Below are positions 1-11,987 of a stretch of 64,000 bases of DNA, piece after piece. The notes under the pieces are model-generated. The model made no database searches and was not told the DNA's origin. It saw only the letters and a program-made list of their open reading frames with translations. A program made the position numbers and the translations under genes. The stretch is from NCBI RefSeq assembly GCF_002878395.1, contig NC_061116.1, positions 117,577,125-117,641,124 of the forward strand, in the 5' to 3' direction. The DNA comes from Capsicum annuum (taxonomy: Eukaryota > Streptophyta > Magnoliopsida > Solanales > Solanaceae). How positions within the stretch are numbered: position 1 is the stretch's first letter; the number at the start of each line of letters is the position of its first letter.

Positions 1-859
1 GTGGAGAGAAATCACTGTTGAAAGCCCTAATTGCTTAACCTCTTGAAAACCCTAGTGTTCTTGACCTTGAGGATTTAAGAGTGTTTTCAGAAGTGATTTG
101 ATTTGTTTTTGAGGGCTAATGATGCCCTAAAGGGGTTATAAGATGTGGGTTTTCAAGTTGGGAAAAAAGGGAAAATGTCTAGAATACCCTTAATTTAAAA
201 ATTTGAAAAATATCGCCTTTGATTATGAGTCAACAATCCACTCGTAACCTTACTTTACGAATCATCACCAGGAGTCATAACCAAGACAGTGACTAGGACC
301 CCCATAAACTGTCAACCTTATGACATGACCAACCCATTGGTATTGAGAACCTAAAATTCATAGGGTCTAGTTGTAGTCAACACACAACCCACATAGGTTA
401 AACACTGGATATCCTAAGATTTCATTCCACGACTTATAAAAAGTTCTTAGAACTCGTAGTGAACCACTCATACTCAAAGAAAAATCATGCCACCAACATA
501 AATGATTTGGGTATGACTCATCAGAAGTCTTGATGACTCATGTCCCTAAGTCGTACCTATGATAGAAACTCAAACACCATTCACTGGACACCTTACAACT
601 AGGGTCACATGAAATGTCAAGACACCCTATGACTCGTGGGGTCAAGTATCTAAGTTAGTAAGCTGAAAGCTCTAGAAATTTTCAAGGCCAAAAATATGGG
701 CTATTTCAAGAAAGGTAGGACGCACTCTAGGTCCCTATCGGTATTTTCCCTAGGCGCCCCTGCCCACCTTTGCAACTCAGAGAATAGACTAGAAAGGTAG
801 GGATCTTTTTTGTTGCCCTAGTTGAATTCCTTCTACTTTATCATGTTTTGTGACCCCTA
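1..859. other. No recognisable gene; decayed repeat sequence
   Basis: I read both strands and found no frame that resembles a known protein and no clear LTR edge. Several short words such as 'gactcat' and 'actcgt' recur around 220-640, as in the U3 parts of LTRs elsewhere in the window. The stretch lies downstream, on the minus strand, of the plant-transposon-protein relic at 860-1452, so it may be the 3' part of the same element. That is inference. Confidence 0.4.
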
Positions 860-1452
860 TTTATTGTACTCCCCATATGGCATAAGATATTACTAGAGAC
901 CAAGGTAAGTCACATCAGAGGTGTAACCTGAAGTATGAACCCTCTAAGTCACTAAATTTATCCATCTCCGAGCATCAACACAAAAGTGTGTTGTCCTAAC
1001 ACCCTTGAGATTAGTCAAGTAGACTTTGTCCTTATCAACATCATAATTAGTGTGTCCCTCAGCCACTTCATGTCCATCTCTCTAGCCTTGGCCTTATAAG
1101 TAGCAGTGGAGACATTCGACACCCCTAGCGGAGCATTGATAGTATTAGGATCCATGATGTTATTCACTTCCTAGATATAGGTAGTGAGGTAGGGGTCATC
1201 CCAAAGCACAGTCAAGAGGATAATATAGAACTCCCTAACCAAGCCTAAGACCCCATCCTGAGAGGCCTCCACCAATGGAATTTGACCAAACTCTAGGTGC
1301 TAATTATAGAACTCTATCACTGCCTCCACTATACCCTTTTTAAGGAATCCTCTCTCACAGTAGAATCCCATTCTTTGATTGTCTTAGAATAGATTAGTTT
1401 TTATTAGGGAACTTTGGGAAGTGGGAGGAGCATTATCTTGGTTTCTATCCAT
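860..1452 (-). pseudogene. Putative plant transposon protein (3' ORF of Athila-like elements), relic
   Basis: On the minus strand an ATG at 1450-1452 opens a frame beginning MDRNQDNAPPTSQSS. It stays readable for about 145 codons with only a few stop codons, passing through the segment GFYCERGFLKKGIVEAVIEFY and then VREFY and MKWLRD. After a frame change near 1000 the text DARRWINLVT followed by SGYTSDVTYL appears. This order, 'VREFY' then a tryptophan-rich 'W..V...R..TSG...VT' block, is typical of the putative plant transposon protein family found as a third ORF in many Athila-like retrotransposons. The molecular role of that family is not known. No gag or pol lies next to it. It resembles the better preserved copy at 55743-57560. 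The family call is from pattern memory, not a search. Confidence 0.5.
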
Positions 1453-1929
1453 AGAGACAGCTCTTCTGCAAAAATTCTATGATAAGTGAGTTAGAATCTA
1501 TAGAGGTGTCAAAAGAGTTTCAAATTTCAGAAAAAGCTAAGTCTGGAAAATTCAAAAAGGCTACTGACTGCCTCCTATTACAGTAGAATGCATCCCACTG
1601 CCATGGGATTGTTATAGCAGGAATGTTTCCACTATACTAGGATTACCAAAGTAGGATGAGGCCTCTGTAGAATCCTTTACCTTTCCTAAATTTGAAGCAA
1701 TTCATCAATGGTACCCTTCACAAAAACTGTTCATTTTGAACTTTTAAAGCACAAATAAAATTGGTGGAGCATTATGGACTATTTTATGCAAATATCCGAG
1801 AGTATGAACCCCTAAAAAGACCCTAATTATTAAGAAAAATTCAAAAGAAATACTTCACATTCTACTCTAGTTCAAGCCCAACTTAGCCATGAACTCCTTT
1901 AGTCTTATAAAAAGAACACCATAGCGATG
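1453..1929. other. Non-coding sequence upstream of the plant-transposon-protein relic
   Basis: No coding frame is visible. Around 1565-1680 there are short self-complementary words built on 'actgc' and 'gcagt'/'acagtag'. In position this matches the word block that precedes the same ORF in element F (55553-55675), so it is probably the spacer between pol and the 3' ORF of a lost Athila-like element. That is inference. Confidence 0.3.
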
Positions 1930-2743
1930 TTGTAAATGTAAGAGAAATCCCAGTTCAGTTATTCAGTCTTAGTGTTGTTTGACCAGAGCATAAAGATTTC
2001 AGTTATTTTAGTATTTCAGTTTACATATTTTACTCAGTTCATGTTATATGCTTGGTCATGCATCCTTAGTATTTATAGATTTTCATACATACTCAGTATT
2101 TTACAGATTTCCACATATTCCTTGTACCTACAAATTTCATGCTCTCTATTAAGTACTCCATGCTTTACATGCATATTCAGTTAGTTATTATTTCTATTCA
2201 TGAGACCATGAATATCAGCCTACCTCATTTATACCAGTACATTCAAAGTACTGATCGCATACCTTCTCTTTTATGCTATGATGTATTATATAATAGGTTC
2301 TAACTCTTAGTTCCCGACTCACAATTAGACTTATGAGATCCTCAGTAGTAGCAGTGGTGAGTCCTCATACTTCGAGGACAGACTTAGTTTATTTCACTTC
2401 TCAATTTAGTAGTTAGTTGGAGTTAGTTGGGGCCTGTCCCATCAACTCACAATTATTCAGTTTTAGATGCTTATCAGACATTAGAGTCAGTTATTCAGTA
2501 TTCAGACATTACAGTTAGTTATCTAGTTTATCATTAATTTATCATATTCAGTCAGTTGTTTCTATAGACTCATATTTCAGTGTTGAATTTAGTTATTAAA
2601 ACCTTATGCCATGTCAGTATTCTTCCACATTTATGATCATGTTATACAGTGCTTATAGTAGGTACCAACTCATGGGTTAGTTTCTGGTCCCTTGGGACTG
2701 TAAGCACTGTGTGATGCCCGGGGTATACTCTCGGGGCGTTACA
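1930..2743 (+). repeat. LTR fragment of the S2 family
   Basis: This is the 3' part of an LTR of the same family as the LTRs at 20345-22807 and 24020-24989. Shared landmarks, in order, are the 'cagttattcag' rich stretch, 'taccagtacattc..agtactgat.gcatac' near 2233, 'cagcagtgagtcctca' style text near 2355, 'ggagttagttggg' near 2418 and the end 'gtaagcactgtgtgatg' to 'gttaca' at 2743. The start of the LTR ('tgtaatacc') is not visible, so it is truncated or rearranged. It is either a remnant of a solo LTR or one end of a lost element. Confidence 0.75.
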
Positions 2744-4789
2744 CTACCCCATTTCATACTCTAAGTTGGTAAACCCAACACTAAAAGAGATAACAATACA
2801 GAAAAAATAAATAAAGTTCAAAAATATAAGTACAAGATAAATTCAGGCCAAATATATATATAAATCATCTGTAAAATTTAATAAATACAACCCGAATATC
2901 AAAATCTAGTGTCAGGAGAAAAGAGCACTAATAAACTGACATAGAATTTGAAAATAAACAACTATGTCTCTGAAAAGTAGAATAAAGACATGATAATGGA
3001 AATGAGGAAGGATGGAAAATGCTCTGGATATATAGCTCACCAGCATGCTTCATGGATTGCACTTAAAATAGGATCTGCATCAAAAGCATAAGAAAAGTAG
3101 GAGTAAGTATGATACTCTTGTCCTCAGTTGGTATTATAAGACGATAAAGCAAAACAAAAAATAGATATATAAAGGAAAACTATGAGCTACGCTTCCACCT
3201 GCATGCAAAAAAGTTTTCAATGGTGGAACATATAGTACAACTCCTAAACAATAAAAACAATATTACTATAATAATAGTATAAGAGTTGCTACACAACAAA
3301 TATATAAAAGGAAGAATACAATCACATAAAAGAAATGCAATTGATGAAATGTAATGGGATGATAATGATGTATATCTCAATGTCACCTCATATATACCTT
3401 TCTAGAAAAAGTTTTTAGGACAAGACCTATTGGGGGTTCAAAACTCATATACTATCATAATTTTAATCTTATATCTCAACCAATCTTACCAGCACATCCC
3501 CCAATCAAGGCATTTTATAAAGTATTTTATTTTATTTTAAAAATAAAAACTTCTCAGTGGTACCAATTCCATGAATATGGATGAAAAAAATAAGGATGCA
3601 TATTTATAACCAAATTAATATAATAAAATGAATCAACTAAAAAATGGTATAAATGAGATCAAATCTCAATAGATCATGATATAAGTCACCGCATAACACT
3701 ATTGTAGTAAAGATTCATGTAAGACATCAATAATAATAGTAATAATGGTAAAGGCCGATAATCAATCCAAGCCCCTCACTTGGGTATCATAATAGTAATA
3801 AAGGCAGATAATGATCAAACAAGACCAATAATATCAATCCAAACTCCTACTCGAGCATCATAATAATAATAATTATAATAATAATAATAATAACAAAGAC
3901 AAATAATACTTAAATAAGGCCAATACCAGCCCCCACACGAGTATCACAATAATATTTATACTTAAATAATCTTTCACATGGGCAAAACAATAAGAAAATG
4001 ATCTCAAAATATGAGTCGCATGACAAAATCCCTAACGCGCAACATATCTTAAATGAATGGTTAACTACCCAACCCAATTTGAAGAAAGTAAGCCATAACC
4101 TACTATGAAAGCCAAAACACAATCTTGGGCCCTTTAATAAGGACCTTTTCCTTTTTGTGCAGTCTTTGAATGAGAAAAAACTATATTAAAAAATAAAATC
4201 TAGACGTCAAAAGGAGTCCAATGATACCCATATTAGTTATTTTTATTTGGGTCCAAAAATACTTCAAAAATTGACCTCAAAAGAAAAAGGTAAGATCATA
4301 ATATTATTAAATAATCAAGTTCCTCATACTCTAAGGATTCTAAATGTGAATACCTATAAAAAAATAAGTTAAAATTGAGATTAAAATCATTGAAAATTAA
4401 TTTTTATGCTTTATGAGGTAAAAGCCCAAAATTCTAAGTTTAGAATCCAAGTTTTTGAAGATGATTTAGTGAAATATTTAATGAATAAGGATGAAAATCA
4501 TGTTTAGAAGCCCCCCAAGTCCAATTTAATGAAAAACACTATTTGAAATCATCAAAACTGATACCACAAATCTTAAAAATAAAAGACTGAAATAAAAAAA
4601 ATAAAAAAAGAATTTATATCAGCGACGCCGCCTAGGTAATCAAATGATGGCCTAAGAGGCCAGACAACCACTTGCCACACAGACGTGTCGCTAAGGTGTC
4701 CCTCAAGTTGCTTTGGCAAAGTTTCAAACTCAAATGTATCCATTGCTTAGGTGACGGTGCATGGATAGGTCAACCTATCACTAAGGCAA
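2744..4789 (-). repeat. LTR relic Z (element A-like family), outermost layer of the nest
   Basis: This stretch aligns by eye with the LTR at 4790-7395. Both have 'ggtatcata.gtcgactgag'-like text, a run of 'caaatgatgcaatg..atggg' (3345 and 5393), 'ggggttcaaaactcatatac' / 'ggggtcataacctatgtac', and a long AT-rich series with 'gagtatca..ataataat'. On the minus strand a TATA-like box (plus 'atttata' 4612-4618) is followed upstream by a CpG-rich word block at 4618-4789. Z stops abruptly at 4790, where element A begins, so A probably sits inside it. The left end has no clear LTR terminus. Confidence 0.6.
3863..3896. repeat. (AAT)n microsatellite in LTR relic Z
   Basis: The sequence is a run of about ten AAT/ATA trinucleotide units with one interruption ('attataat'). 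It lies in the A/T-rich middle of the LTR, where further short AAT groups also occur (3733-3745). Confidence 0.8.
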
Positions 4790-7395
4790 TGTGACGATCT
4801 AAAATTTGGAGTCATGATGGCACTTACCACAAACCAGACTTGGTAGTAAGCCAAACCCCCCCTCCCCCTCCCCTAAAAGAAAGGAGATTCAATATACTAA
4901 CAAAAATGAGTAAATTATAGCCTTCTTGAAGGATGTCAGGATACAATATATTAGAAAACATAAGTATTCAAATGAAAAAAAATACATAATCTCCCAGATA
5001 CTGGTGTTATAAGTATAATGAGCATCTAGTATAATTCAAAAGTTCATAGAAATATGTCTCTCAAAGTAAATAAAGACAAACTAAGATAAGAAAAGGTCTT
5101 AAATCTGCCTCAAACTCTAGGTACTAGGATATAGACCAAAAGGACACAGAAAGAGGAGTGAGTATGGTCAATTTGTACTCAATAGGTATCATAGGTCGAC
5201 TGAGCTAAGTAGAAAACTAAAAGAGTATAAGATACTATGAGCATGCTCCACTTGCAAATAAAAAAGTTCTCAAATCATAGCTCACACTATCTCCGCTAAA
5301 GTTTTACAATATAAAATACTCCAGCGTAAAACTACACATGAAATATATGTAGAGGATATAAGTACACAACAGCTAAATACATAAATGAGAACAAATGATG
5401 CAACACAATGCAAAGATGGGGGATAATGATGAATGTTTAAAAGTCATTGCCTGACTCTCTATATATATCTTTCGAGGCTTAGTACTTCCAAGATAGGATT
5501 ATTGGGGGGTCATAACCTATGTACTTTCTCAAATCTCAATCTCAATCTTAATCAACCTTCCCAACTAGTGTTCACAACAAAGGATTTTACAAAGTGTTTT
5601 TTTTTTTTTTTCAAAATCGGTGTTTTTCAGTAGTACTAGTATCTCATTACTATGTATGTATGAAATTATGATGTAATGATCACAACTAATCAGTATGAGG
5701 ATAATAGTAAATTTAATATAGGAATAGATGAGCTCATAATCAAGTTAAACTATTAATAATTTATGATATAAACCCTCGCCAACACCACTAGGATGAATAT
5801 TCATGAAATATATCAATAATATCATTTCAAATACCCCACTCGAGCATTACTATTATGATAGAGGCAAACAATGCTCAAATAATGCCTATAAAATCTATTC
5901 AAGACCCCGCACAGACATCACTATAATAATACCAATAGTATTTAATGCTCAAATAAAACGTACAAATATTAAATAAAGTCTCTTCATAGACATCATAATG
6001 ATAATATCTTCAAGTCAAGAATAATATGCAAATAAGACCCCATGTGGACACACAATAACAAATATAATATTGAAATACAACTTTCACGACTAATTTGCTA
6101 AACCATAGCATGATTTACATGAATGATTAACTACCCAGCCCAATCTAAAGAAAGTTAAGACATAGCCTACCTCAAGAACCTAAAAATCCAAGCCTAGACC
6201 CTTCAATGCAGAGCTTTTCCTTCACTAGCAGTCTCAAAATAGGCTAAATATATGAATGATGTAATCTGCACATCAAAAGAGAACTAATGATACCTAAATT
6301 AGCTATATCTAAATCGGGTCCAAAAATAGTTTGAAATCAAATCCTCATATCTAAAGGAGCCTATATTAAAAAATTCATGTAAAAACAATTTGAAAATACA
6401 GCTTAAATTAAATAAAAATCAATTTAAGATTGATTGACTAAAGCCCCAAAATTCCAATTTGAAATTAAGTTTTAAAAGCGTTTTAGGAAATAAAATCAAT
6501 AGGAATTCATACAAATGGAAGTTTGGAGGTTAGACAAGCAAGAATGGTGAAAAAACACCTTTGAAGTCATTTTTCCAAATATCCCAAATCTAAAAATAGT
6601 GAACAATCATGAAATTGAGCTATTTATACTCTTTAAGTGAACAACACCTCACAAACACAATCAACTATTTGTGTTTGAGAGGGTCAATGCTGACCAACCT
6701 ATACAATTAGACTTTGTATTCAGAGTCATCCTTTTACATTTGCATTTTTGATGGTCTGATCACGATTGTGTTGAAGCAAGCTGACCCGATCTCTGAATCA
6801 ACCCTTTCTGAACTTGGTTCCACTGTCAAGCTTGTGATGAAGGATATTTCTCCTCTCTGCATTGTAGTCTAAGGACAACGTTTTCAAAGAAGGAATTGGC
6901 TTCACCAAATATCAACTCCTTTTATTGATTTTGCATGCTTTCAAATTCTCTCAAGAGACCCTCAAGATTTATTTAGGATCCCACCGAAGTAAATTCCATA
7001 AGCAAATAGGCTATTTTCAACATTCTAGACTTAGTGATATATCCAAATTTACAAAAAGATGTTGTTAACAATGATTTAGCCCCTGGGATTCCTTAAAGCT
7101 TATTTTGGATAATTTACATCAAAATGGTTAAAATACCAAATAAAGGATTTGATCTCGAACTAACCATGCTATGATCCCAAAATAGACATTTTGGATCTAA
7201 TGAAACTGTACAAATCTTCATATGATGCTCAAAATGTTAAATATTGATTGAACACAAACTCATCTAAATCACTCTCAAATGTATAGAGAGTCATGCCAGC
7301 CAACCCCGCAACTCACAAATTGAATATCATAACTATGAGAAAGGAAAAATGGTCAAATACATAAAAAGGTAAAATTCACAACTATGATTGTTACA
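4790..7395 (-). repeat. 3' LTR of element A
   Basis: On the plus strand it runs from 'tgtgacgatctaaaatttgg' to 'gattgttaca', so on the minus strand it opens with TGTAACAATC and closes with TCGTCACA, proper TG..CA ends. It is 2606 bp long. It shares ordered landmarks with 14758-15639, for example 'agatactggtgt.ataagtgtaa' and 'tagtgttcac'. A TATA-like box on the minus strand lies at 6620-6628 (minus 'tataaatag'). No 5-bp repeat is seen across its two edges, which fits an LTR that is still attached to internal sequence on its right. Confidence 0.7.
4856..4874 (-). other. G-run tract near the LTR 3' end
   Basis: The plus strand has C runs of 7, 5 and 4 separated by single T's. On the minus, that is element-sense, strand these are three G runs of four or more, with the longest able to supply a fourth short run. 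This could fold as a G-quadruplex in the RNA. No such run is seen in the LTR copy at 14758. Confidence 0.5.
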
Positions 7396-8100
7396 TGTGG
7401 TACCTAGTCTATCGAGGTGGTACAACTAAGGATACCAAGGAAATACTTTAGCAATGACCAAGACAGTTCCTGGACTGAGAAACTATATATCCACTACACT
7501 AAACACTCCAATCTCTACCTCAGGCATTTCTAATACCACTCTTGCCACTTTGCGAACCATCTCAGACTACAAATATAGGAATACAATAAAACTAAAGTTA
7601 AACCATGTTGGGCAGGACCCAATGCACAACGAGGACAAAACCTTTCCAAATGACCAATATCCTCACATACATAACACCCTCTACTACCCAACTTAAATTC
7701 AGAGGGCTCAGAAGATCTAGAAATCCCCACTGAACCAATAAATTAAAGTTGAAGCCTCTACCCACATGACCTGACCTCTGACTGCCAGAAGCCCAAAAAC
7801 TATAAACCTATTATCCGACCCTTGTTTGAACTAGTCTACTAGAGTGCATAAATACACCTAAAATCACCACCCTATACTTGAAGCCTTGTTCATCCCCAAA
7901 TAGATCTTTACTCTAAGCATCATAAGCTGAGGAGACTCTCCAATTCTACTACTAGCAAGACACTCAAGCTAGTATTATAATGACCACACAGGATGAAAGT
8001 TTCTACACTAAGCATGTTATGTACAAAATTAAATGTTCAAGAATCCTACTTTGAAATATCCTAGCCTCAAGAATTGACTCACTAAGTAGACAAATTCATG
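7396..8100 (-). pseudogene. gag C-terminal part of element A with CCHC zinc knuckle
   Basis: The minus strand encodes the nucleocapsid part of a Ty3/gypsy Gag, which packages the element's RNA. A readable frame at 7530-7730 holds CYVCEDIGHLERFC, a perfect C-X2-C-X4-H-X4-C zinc knuckle (7635-7676). Upstream (7680-8000) is the low-complexity Ser/Gly-rich linker usual before the knuckle, with text like SSRLVQTR, and downstream the frame breaks up before the LTR. Pol is missing: gag remains run almost directly into the LTR at 7395. The exact boundary with insertion S1 between about 7870 and 8200 could not be placed. Confidence 0.65.
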
Positions 8101-9480
8101 CGTATTACTTAATCAAAGACATCATACAAATCATCCATATTCATCAAACATATGCCCTCACAACAAGAGAGTTTCCCATAATCACTCACATAAATGCAAT
8201 TTATACTAGAATAGGTAAAGGAATCAGATTTCACTCACTCTCACAAATAATTCGCAAGTAACAAAAAATGGACCATATGCTTTCCCTTAGTATAATACTC
8301 CATTAATTTCAAAATGTTAAGATTAGGATCAAATAAGTCTTTTTGGGTTGTAATACAGGCTAAGAGACAGGTAGGAACTATTTTGGACAAAAATAGTGAC
8401 TATATTCCCTAAGCGCTCTAATAAATTACTTTATACATTCAATTCAACTCTAATAACTAGATTACATTACTTTTGTCTACCCCATTACTTTTACTTTTAT
8501 TTTCACCCCATCTTATTAAGCCCGTTCTCAACACTATGGTGGGAGTATTATATGTGCAACTCATTTAATTTGAACAAATTTCTATTCTTTTCATTACTCA
8601 ACTCTCTACCACAACACATGACAATTCTTTTGAACACCAATAACTATCACCTTGGGGATTCAATTTCAACTTTTCCTTCTTCAAGTTCACACTCTTTAAC
8701 TCACTAAATTTATACTAAAGCGCTTAGGAGCTTTGAATCAAATTAAGGTTTATCAAAGAAAGGATTAAGCTACACATGAGGCTTTCTAAGAAAAAGCTAA
8801 AGGCTCAACAGGGCTTACTAGGATTACGCTCAAGGGTACGTCAAAAAAGATATAAAACAAGGCAATCAAAGAAATACATTTATCATCTCCTAAACCCACA
8901 CTCTTTATTTTACTTTGCAGACACCAGGCAATTTCTAGACATCACATGCAGCAAGGATTATACACCACCTTACAGGCATATGACATATGCTCAACTTTAA
9001 GAAGGATCCTTATAGACAATCAAGTAAACAATCACATGAATTCAAATTTAAGCCAACAAGTACAAGATTCATAAACATGAGCCTAGGCATCTCAAAATTA
9101 ATAATTCACACAACCAACATGCTTTTACAACCAAAACACTTGTATCATGCAGTCAATATAACACCAACAAGAATATCTCATTTATTCCTAACACAAAAAA
9201 GATTAAATTTACACTAAAAATGGGAATTTCCCAACCCCATACTTAAAAATCTACTTTTTCCCCAAAGTATACTTTAAAATAAGGGATAAAAATACTTTTT
9301 AAGGCCTCTAGGCCTAGCTAGTAGTATCTTTAAACATTAAGAGGGTTCAGGGACCCCATACTTAGTTGTCACCATGCTCCTTAGCTCTGATTTTTGGTAC
9401 TCAAACTTCCTATCAACCTGTGACTCAATAAAACAAAAACTACATAAAGTAAAAAAACTACAAGAAAAACTAAAAATAAA
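8101..9480 (-). other. Decayed 3' non-coding part of Athila-like insertion S1 (probable)
   Basis: No protein is recognised. Plus-strand frames of 70-103 codons here look like chance. The minus strand near 9340 reads 'aagtatggggtccctgaac', and the plus text 'ccccatacttaaaaa' recurs near 9235. Such 'agtatgggg' phrases are common in the long region downstream of integrase in Athila-like elements. Placement as the tail of S1 is inference. Confidence 0.35.
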
Positions 9481-9559
9481 ACATACCTACTTAACTTGGG
9501 TTGCCTCCCAAGTAGTTCCTGGTTTAGTGTCTTGGCACAACCCAACTATGACTCAACCA

Positions 9560-10000
9560 ATTCCTTCATTCCTTTCTCACACTTGAAGGGCATCTTCTTA
9601 TTCATTTTAGACCTCTTGTGTGTGCACTCTAAAGGTCAACAACAACCTTTTTAGGCTCATCAATCTGTATCATATCGGGCTTAGATGGTTGTGGCTTAGG
9701 ATGCTCAATGTGGTAGTTTAAGGAGGTCTTTTGTGGAACAGGCTCCACCACCCCACACTTATCCCCATAAATCACATAATCATGCATAAGTCTTTATAGT
9801 GGGATAGTTTGTTAAGAGGTTTGTATACTTTAAAAATAGCCTCTTCATCCTCCAACCTCATTGTGAGCATACCCTCTCTCACATCAATCAAAGCTCCTTT
9901 TTTCACTAAAATTGGACGTCCCAAGATGACTGGTACTGTTTTATCTGCCTGAAAATCTAAAACAATAAAGTCAATAGAAATAACAAATTTACCAACCTTA
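9560..10000 (-). pseudogene. S1 retroviral-type aspartic protease C-terminal part, then post-integrase sequence
   Basis: On the minus strand, 9960 down to 9780 reads VPVILGRPILVKKGALIDV and then LTMRLEDEEAIFKVYKP. The 'ILGRPFL..G..LIDV..GELTMRV' block is the C-terminal half of the protease in Athila/Tat-type elements. The catalytic 'DLGAS' half, upstream on the minus strand, is not readable. Near 9510 the text 'ggaggcaacccaag' follows, a phrase that in these elements lies after integrase, so roughly the whole pol was lost by one deletion. Confidence 0.6.
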
Positions 10001-10599
10001 ATGAGAACATCCTCTATTACTCTTTTAGGATGGTTTATGTCTCTTTCCCAAGCCCATTGTGTTGAATAAATATAGGGGCATCAATTTTATACCTGACCCT
10101 ATCTGAATGGGGGGAGTGAACTTCCCAAGGTTCTTATGCTTTTTTTACATCTTTTGAGTCACCACAAGGCTACACTCCTTAGTGTGTGCTATCGCCTCTA
10201 CTTTCTGCAACTTAACTTTGTTAGCAACCATATCCCTCAAGTACTTAGAATACTTGGGCATTCCCTACAAAATATCTAAAATAGGTAAATTAACGTATAG
10301 CTCTTTGAATATGTCAAAGAACTTTGTGAAGCATGCATCTTCATTTTCCTTTATCTACTTCTATGGGAAAGGTAGTTATGTGATCCTCTTCACTTCTTTA
10401 GCAACTTTTTCTTTCGAGTACTCAGACTCCCTTGACTTTTCAGCAACTTGATTATTTACCTATTTAGGACAAATCAGTATCTACCTCCTTAGTTTTCTGT
10501 GGAGGTTTTCTATGAAGCTCTTTACCAGTCAGAGTGATTACCATAACTTGTTTAGGATTTTCTATATCTCATGGTAAACCACCTTGAGGCCTGGTATTT

Positions 10600-11930
10600 A
10601 GTGTCTACTGTAACTTCCCTAACTAAAACTCTACGCTTCTTTCTTTACATCTCTATCTAAATGTGTTTGATTAGTTAGAGTCTGTTTCATCATCTCTTCC
10701 AAGTTGCTAATTGACTTATTTCCTTGTGCTTGTGGCTGGTAAATTTGCTGTTGTTGGGAATTCCACAGTTGATTCAGTGGTTGAGTCTACCCCTTCATGC
10801 TGTAGGCATTCCCATAATTTTGCCTTTGAGTATTTCCCACATACATCACAGACTTAGGATTGGTAGCACACATAGACGTTGAATGGATTACTACAAACTT
10901 CACACCAACCTACATTTTTCTAAATTTTATTAACCGTGGCAGTAGGCTGTGTAGTACCCAATTTTATGTTGCTGAGCTGCGTAGTCAATTGATTTTGTAA
11001 TGTAATAATTTAAGCAGATATTGCAATAAACTGATCCACTTCCAAAATACCTGCAACCTTTTTAGTAGCGCTCTTTGTGTCAAAATACCACTCAAGTTTA
11101 CCTTATTCAATTCGGTTCAACAAAGTATACAACTCATTATACATCATCTCTAGAGCTTGACCACCTACAACGGAATCTAACAAAATCTTTATGTTAAGGT
11201 AAAGTGCCTCAACAAAAGTATGAGCTAATACCTTATTGGACTCTTGATGGTGTCGATAGTCTCGTATTAGAACCTTGAAATGATCCCAAGCATGATATAA
11301 ATTCTTATCTGTCTTTTGTTTAAAGCATACAATCTCACTGCAAAGTCTTGAAGTCTTACCAGACGAGAAAAATTGAATGAGGAATATCCGTGCTAAGTAG
11401 TCCCATAGTGTGATTAAATTTTCTGACTTAACATTCAACTATTTTTTCCTTCCCCCAACAATGAAAAGAGGAATAGTGTTAGCCTCACATAATCAACATT
11501 CACACTCGTAAGGATGAATGTGTCAATGATTTCAAGAAAGTTCTATAGGTGGACTTGTGGATCTTCATGCGAAAGCTCGATAAACTATCCACTGCTGATC
11601 AAAATCTATACCATATTTTATTTGAGGTCAAACTTACCTCCAATAATCGGTTTTTGAAAAGAAGAGGTCAAATTTATTGGAAGGGAGATTGCTACTTATT
11701 ATCCTGCAGACTGCTTGTTCATCAGCCACGATGGCAGGATTATCTTGATCTTTTTCAATTTGTGGAATACATAGGAAAAGGATTGCTTCTCTACTTTGTT
11801 GATGGAAGAATTACTCAGGTTTGGGGATTGGTTCAACCAATTCCCGAGCCCTTGCAAGCTTACTACTTTGAAAAGTTGTTTACTTCAACTAAAAAACTAA
11901 GACCAGGTGTAAAACACCAAAGTAATTGAA
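10600..11930 (-). pseudogene. S1 gag (Athila-like)
   Basis: The minus strand codes for the capsid part of an Athila-like Gag. A clean 111-codon stretch (11103-11438) contains LYHAWDHFKVLIRDYRHH, EALYLNIKILLDSVVGGQAL and MMYNELYTLLNRIE. These match the order 'LYEAWERFK.LLR.CPHH', 'FYNGL...TR.L.DA..GGAL' and 'SYEEAYELLE.M' of the family. Just upstream (11560 down to 11440) is HEDPQVHL.NFLEIIDTF, the usual start of the capsid domain, in a different frame. A partial cysteine cluster CEVCSNPFN..VC lies near 10900. Stops and frameshifts throughout show it is dead. Confidence 0.75.
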
Positions 11931-11968
11931 AAAGAAAAACTAAAAATAAAAAATTTGCCAAAGTATAA

Positions 11969-11987
11969 ATCTCCGGTAATAGTACCA
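11969..11987 (-). other. S1 primer-binding site (tRNA-Asp type), transition-riddled
   Basis: The minus strand reads TGGTACTATTACCGGAGAT. The usual Athila site is TGGCGCCGTTGCCGGGGAT. All six differences are C-to-T or G-to-A. The site lies just downstream (minus sense) of the LTR, as needed to prime minus-strand DNA synthesis. Confidence 0.75.

Noticed and set aside
8396..8707. 103-codon plus-strand frame rich in Phe, Tyr and Leu
   Set aside because: Composition follows the AT-rich, C/T-rich sequence. No motif, and it lies in the decayed tail of S1.
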